Below are positions 1 through 8,121 of a DNA stretch of 45,778 nt, one piece after another (positions within the stretch are counted from its first letter, which is position 1; the number at the start of each line of letters is the position of its first letter). Below the pieces are notes generated by a model. It had not been told where the DNA came from, did not search any database, and was given only the letters and a program-made list of their open reading frames with translations. This DNA is from Actinophytocola sp. Lineage in GTDB: Bacteria > Actinomycetota > Actinomycetes > Mycobacteriales > Pseudonocardiaceae. The stretch is from assembly GCA_009377395.1 (NCBI GenBank), contig WHUB01000029.1:1-45778 (forward strand), written 5' to 3'. A program made the translations under genes and the position numbers.

Positions 1-884
1 AATGTCACCGGCGAACCGTAGCCCACCTCGGACGAGATCCGGTCCACGGTGTGCTCGGTGGTCTCGAGCAGTTCCTTGGCCGCCGCGATCCGTTCCGCGG
101 CGACCCAGCGCATGGGCGTGGTGCCGACGTCCTGCTCGAACCGCCGGGCGAGGGTGCGGGGCGAGAGGTTCGCCGCTCGTCCCAGCTCGGTGAGCGTCAA
201 CGGCCGGCGGAGGTTCTCGCGCAGCCAGACCCGGAGGTGGTCCAACCAGGCGGCTCGGTCCTCCAGCGGCTCCGCGTGGACGTACTGCGCCTGATCACCG
301 TCACGGTGGGCGGCGATGACGAGGTAGCGGGCCGTGTTGTTCGCGGCGCGCTCGCCGTGGTCGCGCCGGATCAGATGCAGGCACAGGTCGAAGCCCGCCG
401 CCGAGCCAGCACTGGTGAAGATGCCGTCGTCCTCCACGTAGAGAGCGCGCGCGTCGAGATTGACGTCGGGATACATCCGCTGCAGCAATGCGGCGTGCCG
501 CCAGTGCGTGGTGGCCCGGCGGCCGTCGAGCAGACCGGCCTCGGCGAACGCGAACGTACCGGTGCACAGCGCCACCATGCGAGCACCCCGATCGGCGGCC
601 CGTCGCAGCTCCCGCACCAGCCGGGAGCCGACCGAGCGCCCCGGTGGCACCGCCGGCACGAGCACCGTGTCGCCCTCGGCCACCGCACTCAGCGGCCGCT
701 GTGGGGCCAGCCGGACGCCGGTGTGGGTACGCACGCCGCGCAGGTCGCCGCACAGCGTCACGTCGTAGAGCGGGCCGTGGCCGGGATCCCAGCCGTAGCC
801 CAGCGCCTCCAGCGGCATGCCGATCTCGAACAGCGTCATGCCGTCGATGAGCGGGATCGTGATCGTCGGACGCAGTGTACCCAT
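1..884 (-). CDS. GlxA-family (DJ-1/PfpI + AraC) transcriptional regulator, partial
   Basis: The frame is open from an ATG at 884 to the left edge, so the 3' end is missing. The visible 294 codons begin MGTLRPTITIPLIDGMTLFE, a DJ-1/PfpI-like class I amidotransferase fold with the nucleophile-elbow region ALCTGTFAFAEAGLLDGRRA and the following TTHW. From about residue 215 an AraC-type DNA-binding domain follows (LTELGRAANLSPRTLARRFE, then a second helix-turn-helix around DRISSEVGYGSP). This is the domain order of GlxA-type regulators, which act as cytosolic transcription factors; the DJ-1-like half is not normally a working amidase. It diverges from the small gene at 958 with a 73-bp gap that probably holds both promoters. 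The target and ligand cannot be read from the sequence. Confidence 0.9.
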   Translation of the reverse strand, partial: MGTLRPTITIPLIDGMTLFEIGMPLEALGYGWDPGHGPLYDVTLCGDLRGVRTHTGVRLAPQRPLSAVAEGDTVLVPAVPPGRSVGSRLVRELRRAADRGARMVALCTGTFAFAEAGLLDGRRATTHWRHAALLQRMYPDVNLDARALYVEDDGIFTSAGSAAGFDLCLHLIRRDHGERAANNTARYLVIAAHRDGDQAQYVHAEPLEDRAAWLDHLRVWLRENLRRPLTLTELGRAANLSPRTLARRFEQDVGTTPMRWVAAERIAAAKELLETTEHTVDRISSEVGYGSPVT

Positions 885-957
885 GGTGGCAAAATTCTAG
901 CAGTTTACGTCAATCTTGCCACTTCCGCAGGACGACGGCTGTTGCGACTCTTGAGTC

Positions 958-1182
958 ATGTACTTCGACGACTTCATCGCACACCAGATCCTGCAGACCG
1001 ACGACTCGCCGTCCTCGCGACTCGCAGGCGCCCAGCCGCCCGACCGGGGCTTGCTCCGCAGTCTGTGGCGCCGCGCCCGCCAGCTCGCCTGGGGAATCGA
1101 CGCGTTCTCCAGCGTCCGGCACGGCATCGACGTGCCTGCCGACCACGGGGCCCGCAGCCGACCCCCATCGCCGCGATCTTGA
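958..1182 (+). CDS. Small hypothetical protein (74 aa)
   Basis: The frame starts MYFDDFIAHQILQTDD and runs 74 codons with the strong third-position G/C bias of real genes here. It diverges from the GlxA-type regulator and its ATG lies 73 bp from that gene's start. The middle is basic with a tryptophan (SLWRRARQLAWGIDAF), the tail is Arg/Pro/Ser rich. I see no signal peptide, membrane segment or known domain. No good ribosome site precedes the ATG, so a leaderless or weakly translated gene is possible. Function unknown. It could be an acid-tipped small protein often found next to regulators in actinomycetes, but that is only an impression. Confidence 0.5.
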   Translation: MYFDDFIAHQILQTDDSPSSRLAGAQPPDRGLLRSLWRRARQLAWGIDAFSSVRHGIDVPADHGARSRPPSPRS

Positions 1183-1203
1183 GGCGTCAGCCGACGGCAG
1201 CGG

Positions 1204-1443
1204 TCACGCCGCCACCGCCAGGTACTTGGTGTCGAGGTACTCGTCGATGCCCTCGTCGCCGCCTTCGCGGCCGAGGCCGGAGTGCTTGACGCCGCCGAAC
1301 GGTCCGGCTGGGTTGCTGACCAGGCCCTGGTTGATGCCGACCATGCCGGTCTCCAGTGCCTCGCCGACACGGGTGGCGCGGGCGAGGTCACCGGTGAACA
1401 GATACCCGGCGAGCCCGTATTCGGTGTCGTTGGCGGCCGAGCC
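1204..1443 (-). pseudogene. Succinate-semialdehyde dehydrogenase, C-terminal remnant
   Basis: Reading the minus strand down to the stop at 1204-1206 gives about 78 residues matching the end of NAD(P)-dependent succinate-semialdehyde dehydrogenases: AANDTEYGLAGYLFTGD, then ETGMVGINQGLVSNPAGPFG, GVKHSGLGREGGDEGIDEYL and the terminal TKYLAVAA. The family is normally about 450-490 residues, so over 80 percent is missing, including the catalytic cysteine. Homology stops near 1437-1443, where the frame runs into another gene stub on the opposite strand. There is no plausible start. This is a deletion or recombination scar, not a working gene. Confidence 0.8.
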
Positions 1444-1448
1444 CCAGC

Positions 1449-1577
1449 CGCATCGTGGCCGCCGTGAACATCACCGCCCCGAAGACCCGGCTCGGCGACC
1501 GGCTCGACGCCGCAGGGCGCTTCGTCGCCAACGCCGCCCAGCAGCTCACCAAACGACTCGCCAACGAGCTGCAGTAG
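1449..1577 (+). pseudogene. IclR-family regulator, C-terminal remnant
   Basis: In the plus frame ending at TAG 1575-1577 the last 42 codons read RIVAAVNITAPKTRLGDRL followed by DAAGRFVANAAQQLTKRLAN and ELQ. This is the typical tail of the IclR effector-binding domain (V-A-A-x-N-I-x-x-P then an amphipathic terminal helix). No DNA-binding domain and no start exist upstream, because the sequence switches within a few bases to the aldehyde dehydrogenase stub on the other strand. Identification rests on a short stretch, so the family call is likely but not certain. Confidence 0.6.
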
Positions 1578-1587
1578 TCACGCAGCA

Positions 1588-2835
1588 CTAGGAGTAGCGG
1601 CGGGCGGCGGTGTAGTCGTCCCACATCACCTCGGAGATCTTGACGACATCGCCCTCGGTCGGTGAGTGCACCATCTTGCCGTCACCGATGTAGATGCCGA
1701 CGTGGGAGACCGGCTGGTAGAAGAACACCAGATCGCCCGGCTGCAGCTGCGAGCGCGAAACCGGGGTGCCCGAGGATGCCTGCATCGAGCTCGACCGAGG
1801 AATCGCGATACCAGCCTGCGCATACGCCCACAACATGAGACCGGAACAGTCGTAGGAGTACGGTCCTTCCGAACCGTAGGAGTACGGCTTGCCGCGCTGG
1901 CTCATCGCCGCGTCGACCGCCCGCTGCGCTGCGGAGCTCGGCGCGACGATGCTGTCCGGCGGCGCGACGTGCTCACCATAATCGGCCTGCTGCGCCGCCC
2001 GCTCCTTGGCGCTCAGCCGCGCGTAGACCCGCCTCGACTTCGCGACCTGCGCATCGAGCGCAAGCTTGCGCGCCGCGATGTCGGCCTGGTGCCGCGCGGC
2101 GGCGTCACGCGCCTCGCGGGCACGCTCACGCGCGTCGAGCGCGAGCTGTGTGGCCTGCTTCGCCTGCTCAACGGCTGCCGCAAGCCGCGAGAGCGCGTCA
2201 TGCTGCTCCTCGGCGAGCACCCGGATCGTCTCAGCGCGTTCCAGTACCTCGCGCTTCGACCCACTGCTGAGCACGAGCGTCATCGGGGCGAGATGCCCGC
2301 CGGCGTAGGTGGCGACGGCGAACTCGTCGACCACCGTGCCGTACTTCCGCTCGTCCGCGCGGGCCCGCGACAGCGAGGCGTTGGCATGCGTGAGATCGCC
2401 GTTGGCCCGGTGTAGCTTCTGCTTGACCGCGGCGAGCGCGTCCTGCGCCTGAAGATGTCGCTCGTTGAGCCACTCCGCGGCGCGCTTCAGCTCGTTGTAA
2501 CGTCTCAGAGCCGCCGATGCGGTTCTGGGAGCACGATGCCCCACATCGCCGCTCGGCTCAGCACGTCCCTCGTCACGGCGTTGCGGGAGCGGCACACCGC
2601 GGCTGATGCCGACGTGCTCGCGGCGAACATCTCCGAAGTCCACGACCGGCGCCGCCGACGACACCTCGCCGGTTTCGGGAAGCGCCTCCGGAACCAGCAC
2701 CATCGGCAGCACGAACACGCCGGCCGCCGCGAGCTGCATCACCGGCCACCGCAGCCGGCCCGCACAAACCGCAGCAAGGAAAGGCGCAGTCCGGCGAACA
2801 CGACCTTGACGACGATGCTTGCTCACGATGGTCAC
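1588..2835 (-). CDS. NlpC/P60 peptidoglycan endopeptidase (RipA-like), secreted
   Basis: About 415 residues. A basic N-terminus is followed by a hydrophobic stretch (MQLAAAGVFVLPMVLVP) that should act as signal peptide or anchor. The middle is a long Ala/Arg/Glu-rich coiled coil, then the C-terminal 110 residues form an NlpC/P60 domain. Catalytic residues seen are Cys330 in YDCSGL, His378 in VSHVGIYIGDG and His390 in MVHSPTEG. Such enzymes cut the D-Glu-to-diamino-acid bond in cell-wall stem peptides during division; the coiled coil usually regulates them. The open frame extends to a TTG at 2862, but that TTG lies in the ribosome site GAGGAGAG, so the GTG at 2835 or 2826 is the likelier start. 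It stands alone, with a 170-bp gap to the desaturase gene. Confidence 0.88.
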   Translation of the reverse strand: MTIVSKHRRQGRVRRTAPFLAAVCAGRLRWPVMQLAAAGVFVLPMVLVPEALPETGEVSSAAPVVDFGDVRREHVGISRGVPLPQRRDEGRAEPSGDVGHRAPRTASAALRRYNELKRAAEWLNERHLQAQDALAAVKQKLHRANGDLTHANASLSRARADERKYGTVVDEFAVATYAGGHLAPMTLVLSSGSKREVLERAETIRVLAEEQHDALSRLAAAVEQAKQATQLALDARERAREARDAAARHQADIAARKLALDAQVAKSRRVYARLSAKERAAQQADYGEHVAPPDSIVAPSSAAQRAVDAAMSQRGKPYSYGSEGPYSYDCSGLMLWAYAQAGIAIPRSSSMQASSGTPVSRSQLQPGDLVFFYQPVSHVGIYIGDGKMVHSPTEGDVVKISEVMWDDYTAARRYS

Positions 2836-2941
2836 TCGGCCCTGGGGCGCGCCTCTCCTCAACCCTGCGTTTCATTCAGTGACACACCATTCTCACAGAG
2901 AACACTCGATCGGGAAAGAACGCTGCACAACCGGGCCGGAA

Positions 2942-2959
2942 TTGACTATTCGTAGTCAA
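2942..2959. other. Short perfect hairpin/palindrome
   Basis: TTGACTA and TAGTCAA form perfect 7-bp arms around TTCG. It sits in the AT-richer gap between the wall hydrolase (transcribed leftward from about 2835) and the end of the desaturase gene. On the plus strand the loop is the very stable UUCG. No run of T follows on the minus strand, so it is not a textbook terminator for the desaturase; an operator for the hydrolase promoter is equally possible. Confidence 0.5.
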
Positions 2960-3004
2960 ACATCACGGCATTCGTTCAATTACTACCCGATAGGGAATAT
3001 TGAA

Positions 3005-3967
3005 TCAGCTGTTGGGGGTGGCGAGTTTGCGTGCGAGGCGTTCCGGGTTTGGCCACCGCACGTGGGAGACCCACCGCAGCTTTTCGAACAGCCAGATCAC
3101 CCTGGCGGAGATGTCGATTTGGCCGCGTTGAACGCCGTGGCGGGCGCCGGTGGGATCGGCGTGGTGGGAGTTGTGCCACGACTCGCCGAATGACAGCACG
3201 GCCAGCGGCCAGAAGTTCGCCGACTTGTCGCGGGAGGTGAACGGGCGGTCACCGATCATGTGACAGATCGAGTTCACCGACCAGGTCACGTGGTGCAGTG
3301 CGGCGACCCGCACCAGGCTGGCCCAGAAGAACGCGGTCAGCGCGCCCCACCAGGACAGCGTGATCACGCCGCCGAGCACGGCGGGCAGCAGCAGGGTGGC
3401 GACGGTCAGCAGCGGGAACAGCCGGTCGACGACACGGATCGCCCGGTCCTTGAGCAGATCGGGCGCGAACCGCTTGGCGTTGGTGCGGTCGTGCTGGAAC
3501 AGCCAGCCCATGTGCGCGTGCCAGAAGCCCTTGGCGAGCGCGGCCGGCGAGGTACCGAACCGCCACGGCGAGTGGGGATCGCCCTCGCGGTCGGCGTAGG
3601 CATGGTGGCGACGGTGATCGGCCACCCAACCGATGACCGGCCCCTGCATGGCCATGCTGCCGATCACGGCGAGGGCGACTCGAAGCCCGCGCTTGGCCTT
3701 GAACGCCCGGTGGGTGAAGTAGCGGTGGAAGCCGACGGTCACGCCGAGGCCCGTGACGACGTAGAACGTCGCCGCGAGAGCGATGTCGGTCCAGCTGAGC
3801 CCCCAGCCCCACGCGATGGGCACGGCCGCGATCAGCGCGAGCAGCGGGACGACGACGAAGATCTTGACCAGCGATGTTTCGAAGGTGGGCTTGCGGCCAT
3901 CGAGCATCGGTTCCGCGTGATCGTCACGCGCCGATCCGGTACGAGGCCGTTGGATTGTTGAAGACAT
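3005..3967 (-). CDS. Membrane fatty-acid (acyl-CoA/acyl-lipid delta-9 type) desaturase
   Basis: 320 residues starting MSSTIQRPRTGSARDDHAEP; the ATG at 3967 has the ribosome site GGGAGGTAGC just upstream, so the longer in-frame extension is not used. All three histidine boxes of membrane di-iron desaturases are present: HRYFTH, HRRHHAYAD and HNSHHAD. Four hydrophobic segments flank them (for example VKIFVVVPLLALIAAVPIAW and VATLLLPAVLGGVITL). The enzyme should put a cis double bond into acyl chains in the cytoplasmic membrane, using O2 and an electron donor. It lies downstream of the cold-shock protein and RNA helicase genes on the same strand, which suggests a role in keeping membranes fluid in the cold. 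Substrate (CoA ester or lipid) cannot be told from the sequence. Confidence 0.92.
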   Translation of the reverse strand: MSSTIQRPRTGSARDDHAEPMLDGRKPTFETSLVKIFVVVPLLALIAAVPIAWGWGLSWTDIALAATFYVVTGLGVTVGFHRYFTHRAFKAKRGLRVALAVIGSMAMQGPVIGWVADHRRHHAYADREGDPHSPWRFGTSPAALAKGFWHAHMGWLFQHDRTNAKRFAPDLLKDRAIRVVDRLFPLLTVATLLLPAVLGGVITLSWWGALTAFFWASLVRVAALHHVTWSVNSICHMIGDRPFTSRDKSANFWPLAVLSFGESWHNSHHADPTGARHGVQRGQIDISARVIWLFEKLRWVSHVRWPNPERLARKLATPNS

Positions 3968-4100
3968 GATGCTACCTCCCGGTAGCTGGTTGCGATCGCC
4001 ACCTGGGGTAGGTGAACTGCCGAGTTGTCGCATCGGCGACGGAGCCGCCGTGCCCACGTGTATCCACGCGGGCACGACGGTAAACCGTGCTACGGCCGGA

Positions 4101-4301
4101 TCAGAGTGCCCGGACGCCGCTGGCCTGGGGGCCCTTGTTGCCCTGCGTGACCTCGAACTCGACACGCTGGTTCTCCTCGAGGCTACGGAAACCGTGGCCG
4201 TCGATCTCGGAGTAGTGCACGAAGACGTCAGGGCCGTCTGCCTGCTCGATGAAGCCGAAGCCCTTTTCGGCGTTGAACCACTTCACGGTTCCTTGAGTCA
4301 T
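4101..4301 (-). CDS. cspA: Cold-shock protein, CspA family
   Basis: 66 residues, the standard size. It begins [20 protein letters not shown] and carries both RNA-binding motifs, RNP1 (KGFGFIE) and RNP2 (VFVHYS), in a single cold-shock OB fold. These proteins bind single-stranded RNA or DNA and melt secondary structure so that mRNA stays translatable. The ribosome site AAGGAGAAC lies 5' of the ATG. A gap of 216 bp separates it from the upstream helicase gene, leaving room for its own promoter and a leader. One residue differs from the commonest actinobacterial form in that QADGP replaces the usual DGS/DGG turn; this is not expected to matter. Confidence 0.96.
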   Translation of the reverse strand: MTQGTVKWFNAEKGFGFIEQADGPDVFVHYSEIDGHGFRSLEENQRVEFEVTQGNKGPQASGVRAL

Positions 4302-4517
4302 TCCTTGTTCTCCTTGTTAGGGATCTCTGCCGGGCGCACTCTACGGTCCGGCCTGGCCGGGTTGATCAGACGGCGACTTCTCGGCTTGTCCTGCAAGGAG
4401 AGGAGCGACGCCCGCACCAAGTTTCTGCGCGAGCGTGCATGGAACACGAACACTTCAAAACTTACGACCTACTTGCACAACGCGCCTCGGCGCTGATCTG
4501 TTCCCGGTGACGCCGGC
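4302..4517 (-). other. Long leader/promoter region of the cold-shock gene
   Basis: This 216-bp stretch between the helicase stop and the cspA start has no gene. It includes a near-perfect GC palindrome CCGGCCTGGCCGG at 4348-4360. Csp mRNAs often have long structured leaders, so part of this is probably transcribed on the minus strand, but I cannot fix a promoter with confidence. Confidence 0.35.
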
Positions 4518-5882
4518 TCAGCGGCGGCCGCGCCGTCCACCGGCGCGGGAGCGAGACGAGAAGTCGGCCGCGCTGGACTTCGGTGCCGGGGTGGCGTCAC
4601 GGGCACCAGTCTTCCTGCCCTGCGCTGACCGGGCGGGTTTCTCCCGTTGTGGTGGGTCAGCGGCCGGTGCGACGAACGTCCGCTCGCCGGGTGCCAGCTC
4701 GGTGAGCAGCGGGTGACCGGGCCGCAGCCGGGTCGTCGTCGGGGTGATGCCCGCCTTGCGCGACAGCGCCTGCACCTCGGCGACCTGGTCGTCGGTCATC
4801 AGCGTGACCACGGTGCCGCTCGCACCGGCACGGGCGGTTCGCCCCGACCGGTGCAGGTATGCCTTGTGCTCGTTCGGCGGGTCCGCGTGGATGACCCTGG
4901 CGATGTCGTCGACGTGGATGCCCCGGGCGGCGATGTCGGTGGCGACCATCGTGGTGGCGGTGCCGTCGGAGAACGCGGCCAGGTTGCGGGTCCGTGCCGG
5001 TTGCCCCAGGTTGCCGTGCAGCTCGACGGCGGGCACGCCCGAGGAGATGAGCTGGCGGGTCAGCGTCTTCGCCCGGCGCTTTGTCCGGGTGAAGACCAGC
5101 GTGCGGCCGGGTGCCGCGGTGAGTTCGGCCAGCACGGCGAGCCGGTTGTCGGCGCGCACGTGCAGCACGTGATGTGCCATCTCGGTGACCGGCGAGCGCG
5201 CCGAGTCGACGCTGTGGCTGACCGGATTGGTCATGAACCGCTTGACCAGCACGTTCACCCCGCCGTCGAGGGTGGCCGAGAACAGCATGCGCTGCCCGTT
5301 CGACGGCGTCAGGTCGAGCAGCCTGCGCACGGCGGGCAAGAACCCGAGGTCGGCCATGTGGTCGGCCTCGTCGAGCACGGTGATCTCGACGGCGTCCAGG
5401 TGGGCGTGGCCGCTGCCGATGTGGTCGGCGAGTCGTCCCGGGCATGCCACCAGGACGTCGACACCGGCGCGTAGACCGTTGATCTGCGGCTGGGGGCCGA
5501 CCCCGCCGAACACCGTCATGGTGCGCAGCGACAACGCGGCCGCCAGTGGCGCCATCGACGACTCGATCTGGGTGGCCAGCTCGCGGGTGGGTGCGAGGAT
5601 CAGCGCGCGCGGCCGGCCTGGTCGCCGAGGCTTCCTACTCGCGGCGAGCCGTGCCAGCACCGGGAGGACGAACGCGTAGGTCTTGCCGGACCCGGTGCGG
5701 CCACGGCCGAGCACGTCACGGCCGGTGAGTGAATGCGGCAGTGTCGCCGCCTGGATGGGGAACGGCATCGTGATGCCGTTCGCCGCCAGCGCGGCCGACA
5801 GTTCGGCCGGCACACCGAGATCGGTGAAGCTGGGCTGGTCGGAAGGGGTTGAGGGAATGCTGAGGGGGCGGCTGGCCGCCAT
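4518..5882 (-). CDS. DEAD-box ATP-dependent RNA helicase
   Basis: About 454 residues from the ATG at 5882, which has GGAG six bases upstream; a longer start at 5954 adds 24 residues (MSTPTRRGTRAAPGRTTPLT) and cannot be excluded. The Q motif (FTDLGVPAEL...PFPIQ), Walker A (GRTGSGKT), PTRELA, GG, DEAD itself as VLDEADHMADLG, SAT, and the C-terminal VATDIAARGIHV and HRSGRTARAG are all visible. The tail is Arg/Ser/Gly rich and likely binds RNA non-specifically. It should unwind short RNA duplexes in the cytoplasm, in ribosome assembly or mRNA turnover. Its position directly upstream of cspA suggests a cold-shock role like that of CsdA/DeaD. Confidence 0.93.
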   Translation of the reverse strand: MAASRPLSIPSTPSDQPSFTDLGVPAELSAALAANGITMPFPIQAATLPHSLTGRDVLGRGRTGSGKTYAFVLPVLARLAASRKPRRPGRPRALILAPTRELATQIESSMAPLAAALSLRTMTVFGGVGPQPQINGLRAGVDVLVACPGRLADHIGSGHAHLDAVEITVLDEADHMADLGFLPAVRRLLDLTPSNGQRMLFSATLDGGVNVLVKRFMTNPVSHSVDSARSPVTEMAHHVLHVRADNRLAVLAELTAAPGRTLVFTRTKRRAKTLTRQLISSGVPAVELHGNLGQPARTRNLAAFSDGTATTMVATDIAARGIHVDDIARVIHADPPNEHKAYLHRSGRTARAGASGTVVTLMTDDQVAEVQALSRKAGITPTTTRLRPGHPLLTELAPGERTFVAPAADPPQREKPARSAQGRKTGARDATPAPKSSAADFSSRSRAGGRRGRR

Positions 5883-6092
5883 GAAATCTCCGAACGTCAA
5901 GGGGGTCGTCCTGCCCGGCGCGGCTCGTGTGCCGCGGCGCGTGGGGGTCGACATGAGAAACGGCCCGAGGCAGAACTGAGCGGACCGCACCACCAAGTGT
6001 ACGCGACGTCGGTCAACCGGGTGCCCGCCCTACCGTTATCGCGTACCGTCGACAGGGCAGAGCCATTCTGGCTCTCGGCAAGGAGCGCCACC

Positions 6093-6245
6093 ATGGCCGA
6101 CAAGTCCCCCCGCCAGCACATGTCCAAGAAGGCGGGCAAGACGCTCAAGGAAAAGCGCGCCGCGAAACAGGCGAAGTCGCACGAGCGAGATCGCGCTCAA
6201 TCCGACCAGGTAGAAGACCTGCTGCACCCCAAGAAGCGCAGGTGA
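6093..6245 (+). CDS. Small basic conserved-type protein (50 aa)
   Basis: MADKSPRQHMSKKAGKTLKE opens a 50-residue protein that is about one third Lys/Arg and ends LLHPKKRR. The ATG at 6093 has AAGGAG nine bases upstream. A TACCGT hexamer at 6031-6036 could be the -10 box. Small Lys-rich proteins starting MADKSPRQ or similar are common in actinomycetes and have no known role; RNA or nucleoid binding is a guess from composition alone. The gene ends four bases before the convergent kinase gene, with no terminator between them. Confidence 0.75.
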   Translation: MADKSPRQHMSKKAGKTLKEKRAAKQAKSHERDRAQSDQVEDLLHPKKRR

Positions 6246-6249
6246 CACG

Positions 6250-7755
6250 TCACTCCCTGCGGTTCTGGTGGTAGCGCCACAACGCGGCCGCGCCTGCCGC
6301 GAGCATGGCCCTGGACAGCAGGGGCGAGCGCTCGCGTGACCGGTGGCCGCCCTCGGTGACGTTGACCCGGAACTCGCGGTTGGACAGGTCGCGCGTGATC
6401 GCGCGGGCTTGCTCAAGCGCGGTGTCGGCGCCGAGCATCATCTCCATCGTCGTCTTGGCGACATGGGTGGTGGAGAAGAACTCCCCAGCGAGATCGATCA
6501 TGATGCCCGCCATCTGCTTCTCGAAGACGCTGGTGATCGACAGCTCGGGGGCGAGGCAGCGCACCGACCCTTCGATGTTGCCGAAGGCCTTCCCCAGCAC
6601 CGAGATCATGGGATTGGTCTTGATGCCGCGTTTGGTGGACTGCTGCAGCACGGCCGTCAGGGTGACGCCGAAGTTGAGCTCCTCCAGTGACGCGGCGGCG
6701 ATCTTCGGCGTGAGTGCCGCCATGTCGGCGGCGAAGGCGTCCACATTGGCCCACGGAGTCGCATACCCCAGGTCCACCCACGCTTTCGCGAGGCCGTGGC
6801 CGTCGTTCTCGGCCAGGTTCAGCAGCACCAGCATGATCCGCATGCTGGTGCGGCGGTCGAGCCTGCCGACCATGCCCCAGTCGATCAGCGACGCCTGCCC
6901 GCCGGGTTGCACGAAGATGTTGCCGGGATGCGGGTCGGCGTGGAACATCCGGTTGATGAAGAAGCCGCGATAGGTGAACGCGAGCAGGTCCTCGCCGATC
7001 GCCATCCGCTCCCGCTCCGTGAACTCGTCCCGGCGGGCCTGCCGGATCGACTGTCCCGGCGCGAGGGCTTGGATCAGGACACGGGGCGTGGCCAGCAACA
7101 CCTCCGGGACGCTGAGAGTGCGGAAGTCCGCGATCGCCGCTCGCGCGGCGTCCATGTTCCCGGCCTCGATGGTGAAGTCCAGCTCGGGACGCATCGCGTC
7201 GAACAGCACGCCGAGCATGGCGTCGAGGTCGACCACCGCGTTGAGGCGTGGCGCGCACCGGCCGACCAGCCGCGCCGCCCGGCGCATCATGCGCATGTCG
7301 TCCAGCACCTGGCTCCGGATTCCGGGCCGCTGGACCTTCACCACACCCTGCCGGCCGTCGCGCATGGTCACCGCGTACACCTGCGCCAGCGACGCGGTGC
7401 CCAGCGGCTCGAAGATGTCGACGTGCTGGAACTGTTCCTTCCAGCCCGGCCCCAGCTCGGCCTCCAGCACCGGCTCGAAGGTGGAGAACGGGGCGGGCGA
7501 GACGTGGTCGTGCAGCTTCTCCAGCTCACCGATCATCGACGGCGGCACGATGTCCGGCCGGGTGGACAGCATCTGGCCGAGCTTGATGTAGAACGGTCCG
7601 AGCCGTTCCAGCGCCACCCGGACGTTCTGGGCGCGCCTGCGTTCGCGTAGCTCGAGGTCGGCGGACTCGCCCCTCGAGCGTGCCGCGCGGGTGACCTCGT
7701 CGGAGAAGAGCTCGGCGAGCACGTGGGTGACGTGGCGGAGCCGACGGACACTCAC
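6250..7755 (-). CDS. ABC1/AarF/UbiB-family atypical kinase-like protein
   Basis: 501 residues from a GTG start. Family hallmarks are the KxGQ motif (YIKLGQMLSTRPDIVP, residues 57-72), the Ala-rich loop variant GTASLAQV near 119, the lysine in VVKVQRPG (Lys140), the catalytic stretch FHADPHPGNIF (271-281) and the metal-binding IDWGMVG (291-297). The last 20 residues before the basic end (LLSRAMLAAGAAALWRYH) may touch the membrane. UbiB/COQ8 proteins are ATPases that help handle isoprenoid lipids in quinone synthesis. Here the gene is third in a leftward run behind a prenyl diphosphate synthase and a 100-aa protein (gaps 20 and 43 bp), so a role in isoprenoid or terpene metabolism is a fair inference. 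The actual substrate is unknown. Confidence 0.9.
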   Translation of the reverse strand: MSVRRLRHVTHVLAELFSDEVTRAARSRGESADLELRERRRAQNVRVALERLGPFYIKLGQMLSTRPDIVPPSMIGELEKLHDHVSPAPFSTFEPVLEAELGPGWKEQFQHVDIFEPLGTASLAQVYAVTMRDGRQGVVKVQRPGIRSQVLDDMRMMRRAARLVGRCAPRLNAVVDLDAMLGVLFDAMRPELDFTIEAGNMDAARAAIADFRTLSVPEVLLATPRVLIQALAPGQSIRQARRDEFTERERMAIGEDLLAFTYRGFFINRMFHADPHPGNIFVQPGGQASLIDWGMVGRLDRRTSMRIMLVLLNLAENDGHGLAKAWVDLGYATPWANVDAFAADMAALTPKIAAASLEELNFGVTLTAVLQQSTKRGIKTNPMISVLGKAFGNIEGSVRCLAPELSITSVFEKQMAGIMIDLAGEFFSTTHVAKTTMEMMLGADTALEQARAITRDLSNREFRVNVTEGGHRSRERSPLLSRAMLAAGAAALWRYHQNRRE

Positions 7756-7798
7756 GGCCGATCGTCCTCACCACGCCGCACGCGACGTGCTCAGATCG

Positions 7799-8101
7799 TC
7801 ACTTCTTGGCACGGGTGGTGCTCTTGGCCGCGTCTCCCACGCCGGGAACGTTCTCGAGGGCCTGCAACAGCGTCGTGACCGCGTCGGTGAGCTGCTCCAC
7901 CTTCCCCGGGAGCGTGGCCAGCTCGGCCGCGTTACCTGCCGCTCCTTGCGCGGTGTCGACGGCCGTCTCCGCCGTGCCTGCCACCTCCTGCCCGGCCTCG
8001 GTGGTTTTCCCGGCCGGCCGGTCGAGCAGTTCGTCGAAGGCCTGCTTCGCGTCGTCGGCGACGTTGCCGATCAGGTCCTTGAGGGTGTCCTTCGTGCCCA
8101 T
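7799..8101 (-). CDS. Small helical protein of unknown function (100 aa)
   Basis: Exactly 100 residues from the ATG at 8101, which has AGGGAG upstream. It reads MGTKDTLKDLIGNVADDAKQ and stays Ala/Thr/Asp rich and strongly helical throughout, with repeats resembling TAETAVDTAQGAAGNAAEL and a basic end (TTRAKK). There is no signal peptide, membrane segment or cysteine. The pattern recalls late-embryogenesis-like or phasin-like amphipathic proteins that coat lipids, but that is only a resemblance in composition. It sits 20 bp after the prenyl synthase and 43 bp before the UbiB-like kinase on the same strand, so it is almost certainly co-transcribed with both. Confidence 0.75.
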   Translation of the reverse strand: MGTKDTLKDLIGNVADDAKQAFDELLDRPAGKTTEAGQEVAGTAETAVDTAQGAAGNAAELATLPGKVEQLTDAVTTLLQALENVPGVGDAAKSTTRAKK

Positions 8102-8121
8102 GGTGGTTCTCCCTTCTGGTT

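Noticed and set aside
51..1289. 412-codon open frame on the plus strand
   Set aside because: It lies antisense to the GlxA-type regulator and the SSADH stub; the translation is Arg/Pro/Ala-rich without domains, a side effect of high GC.
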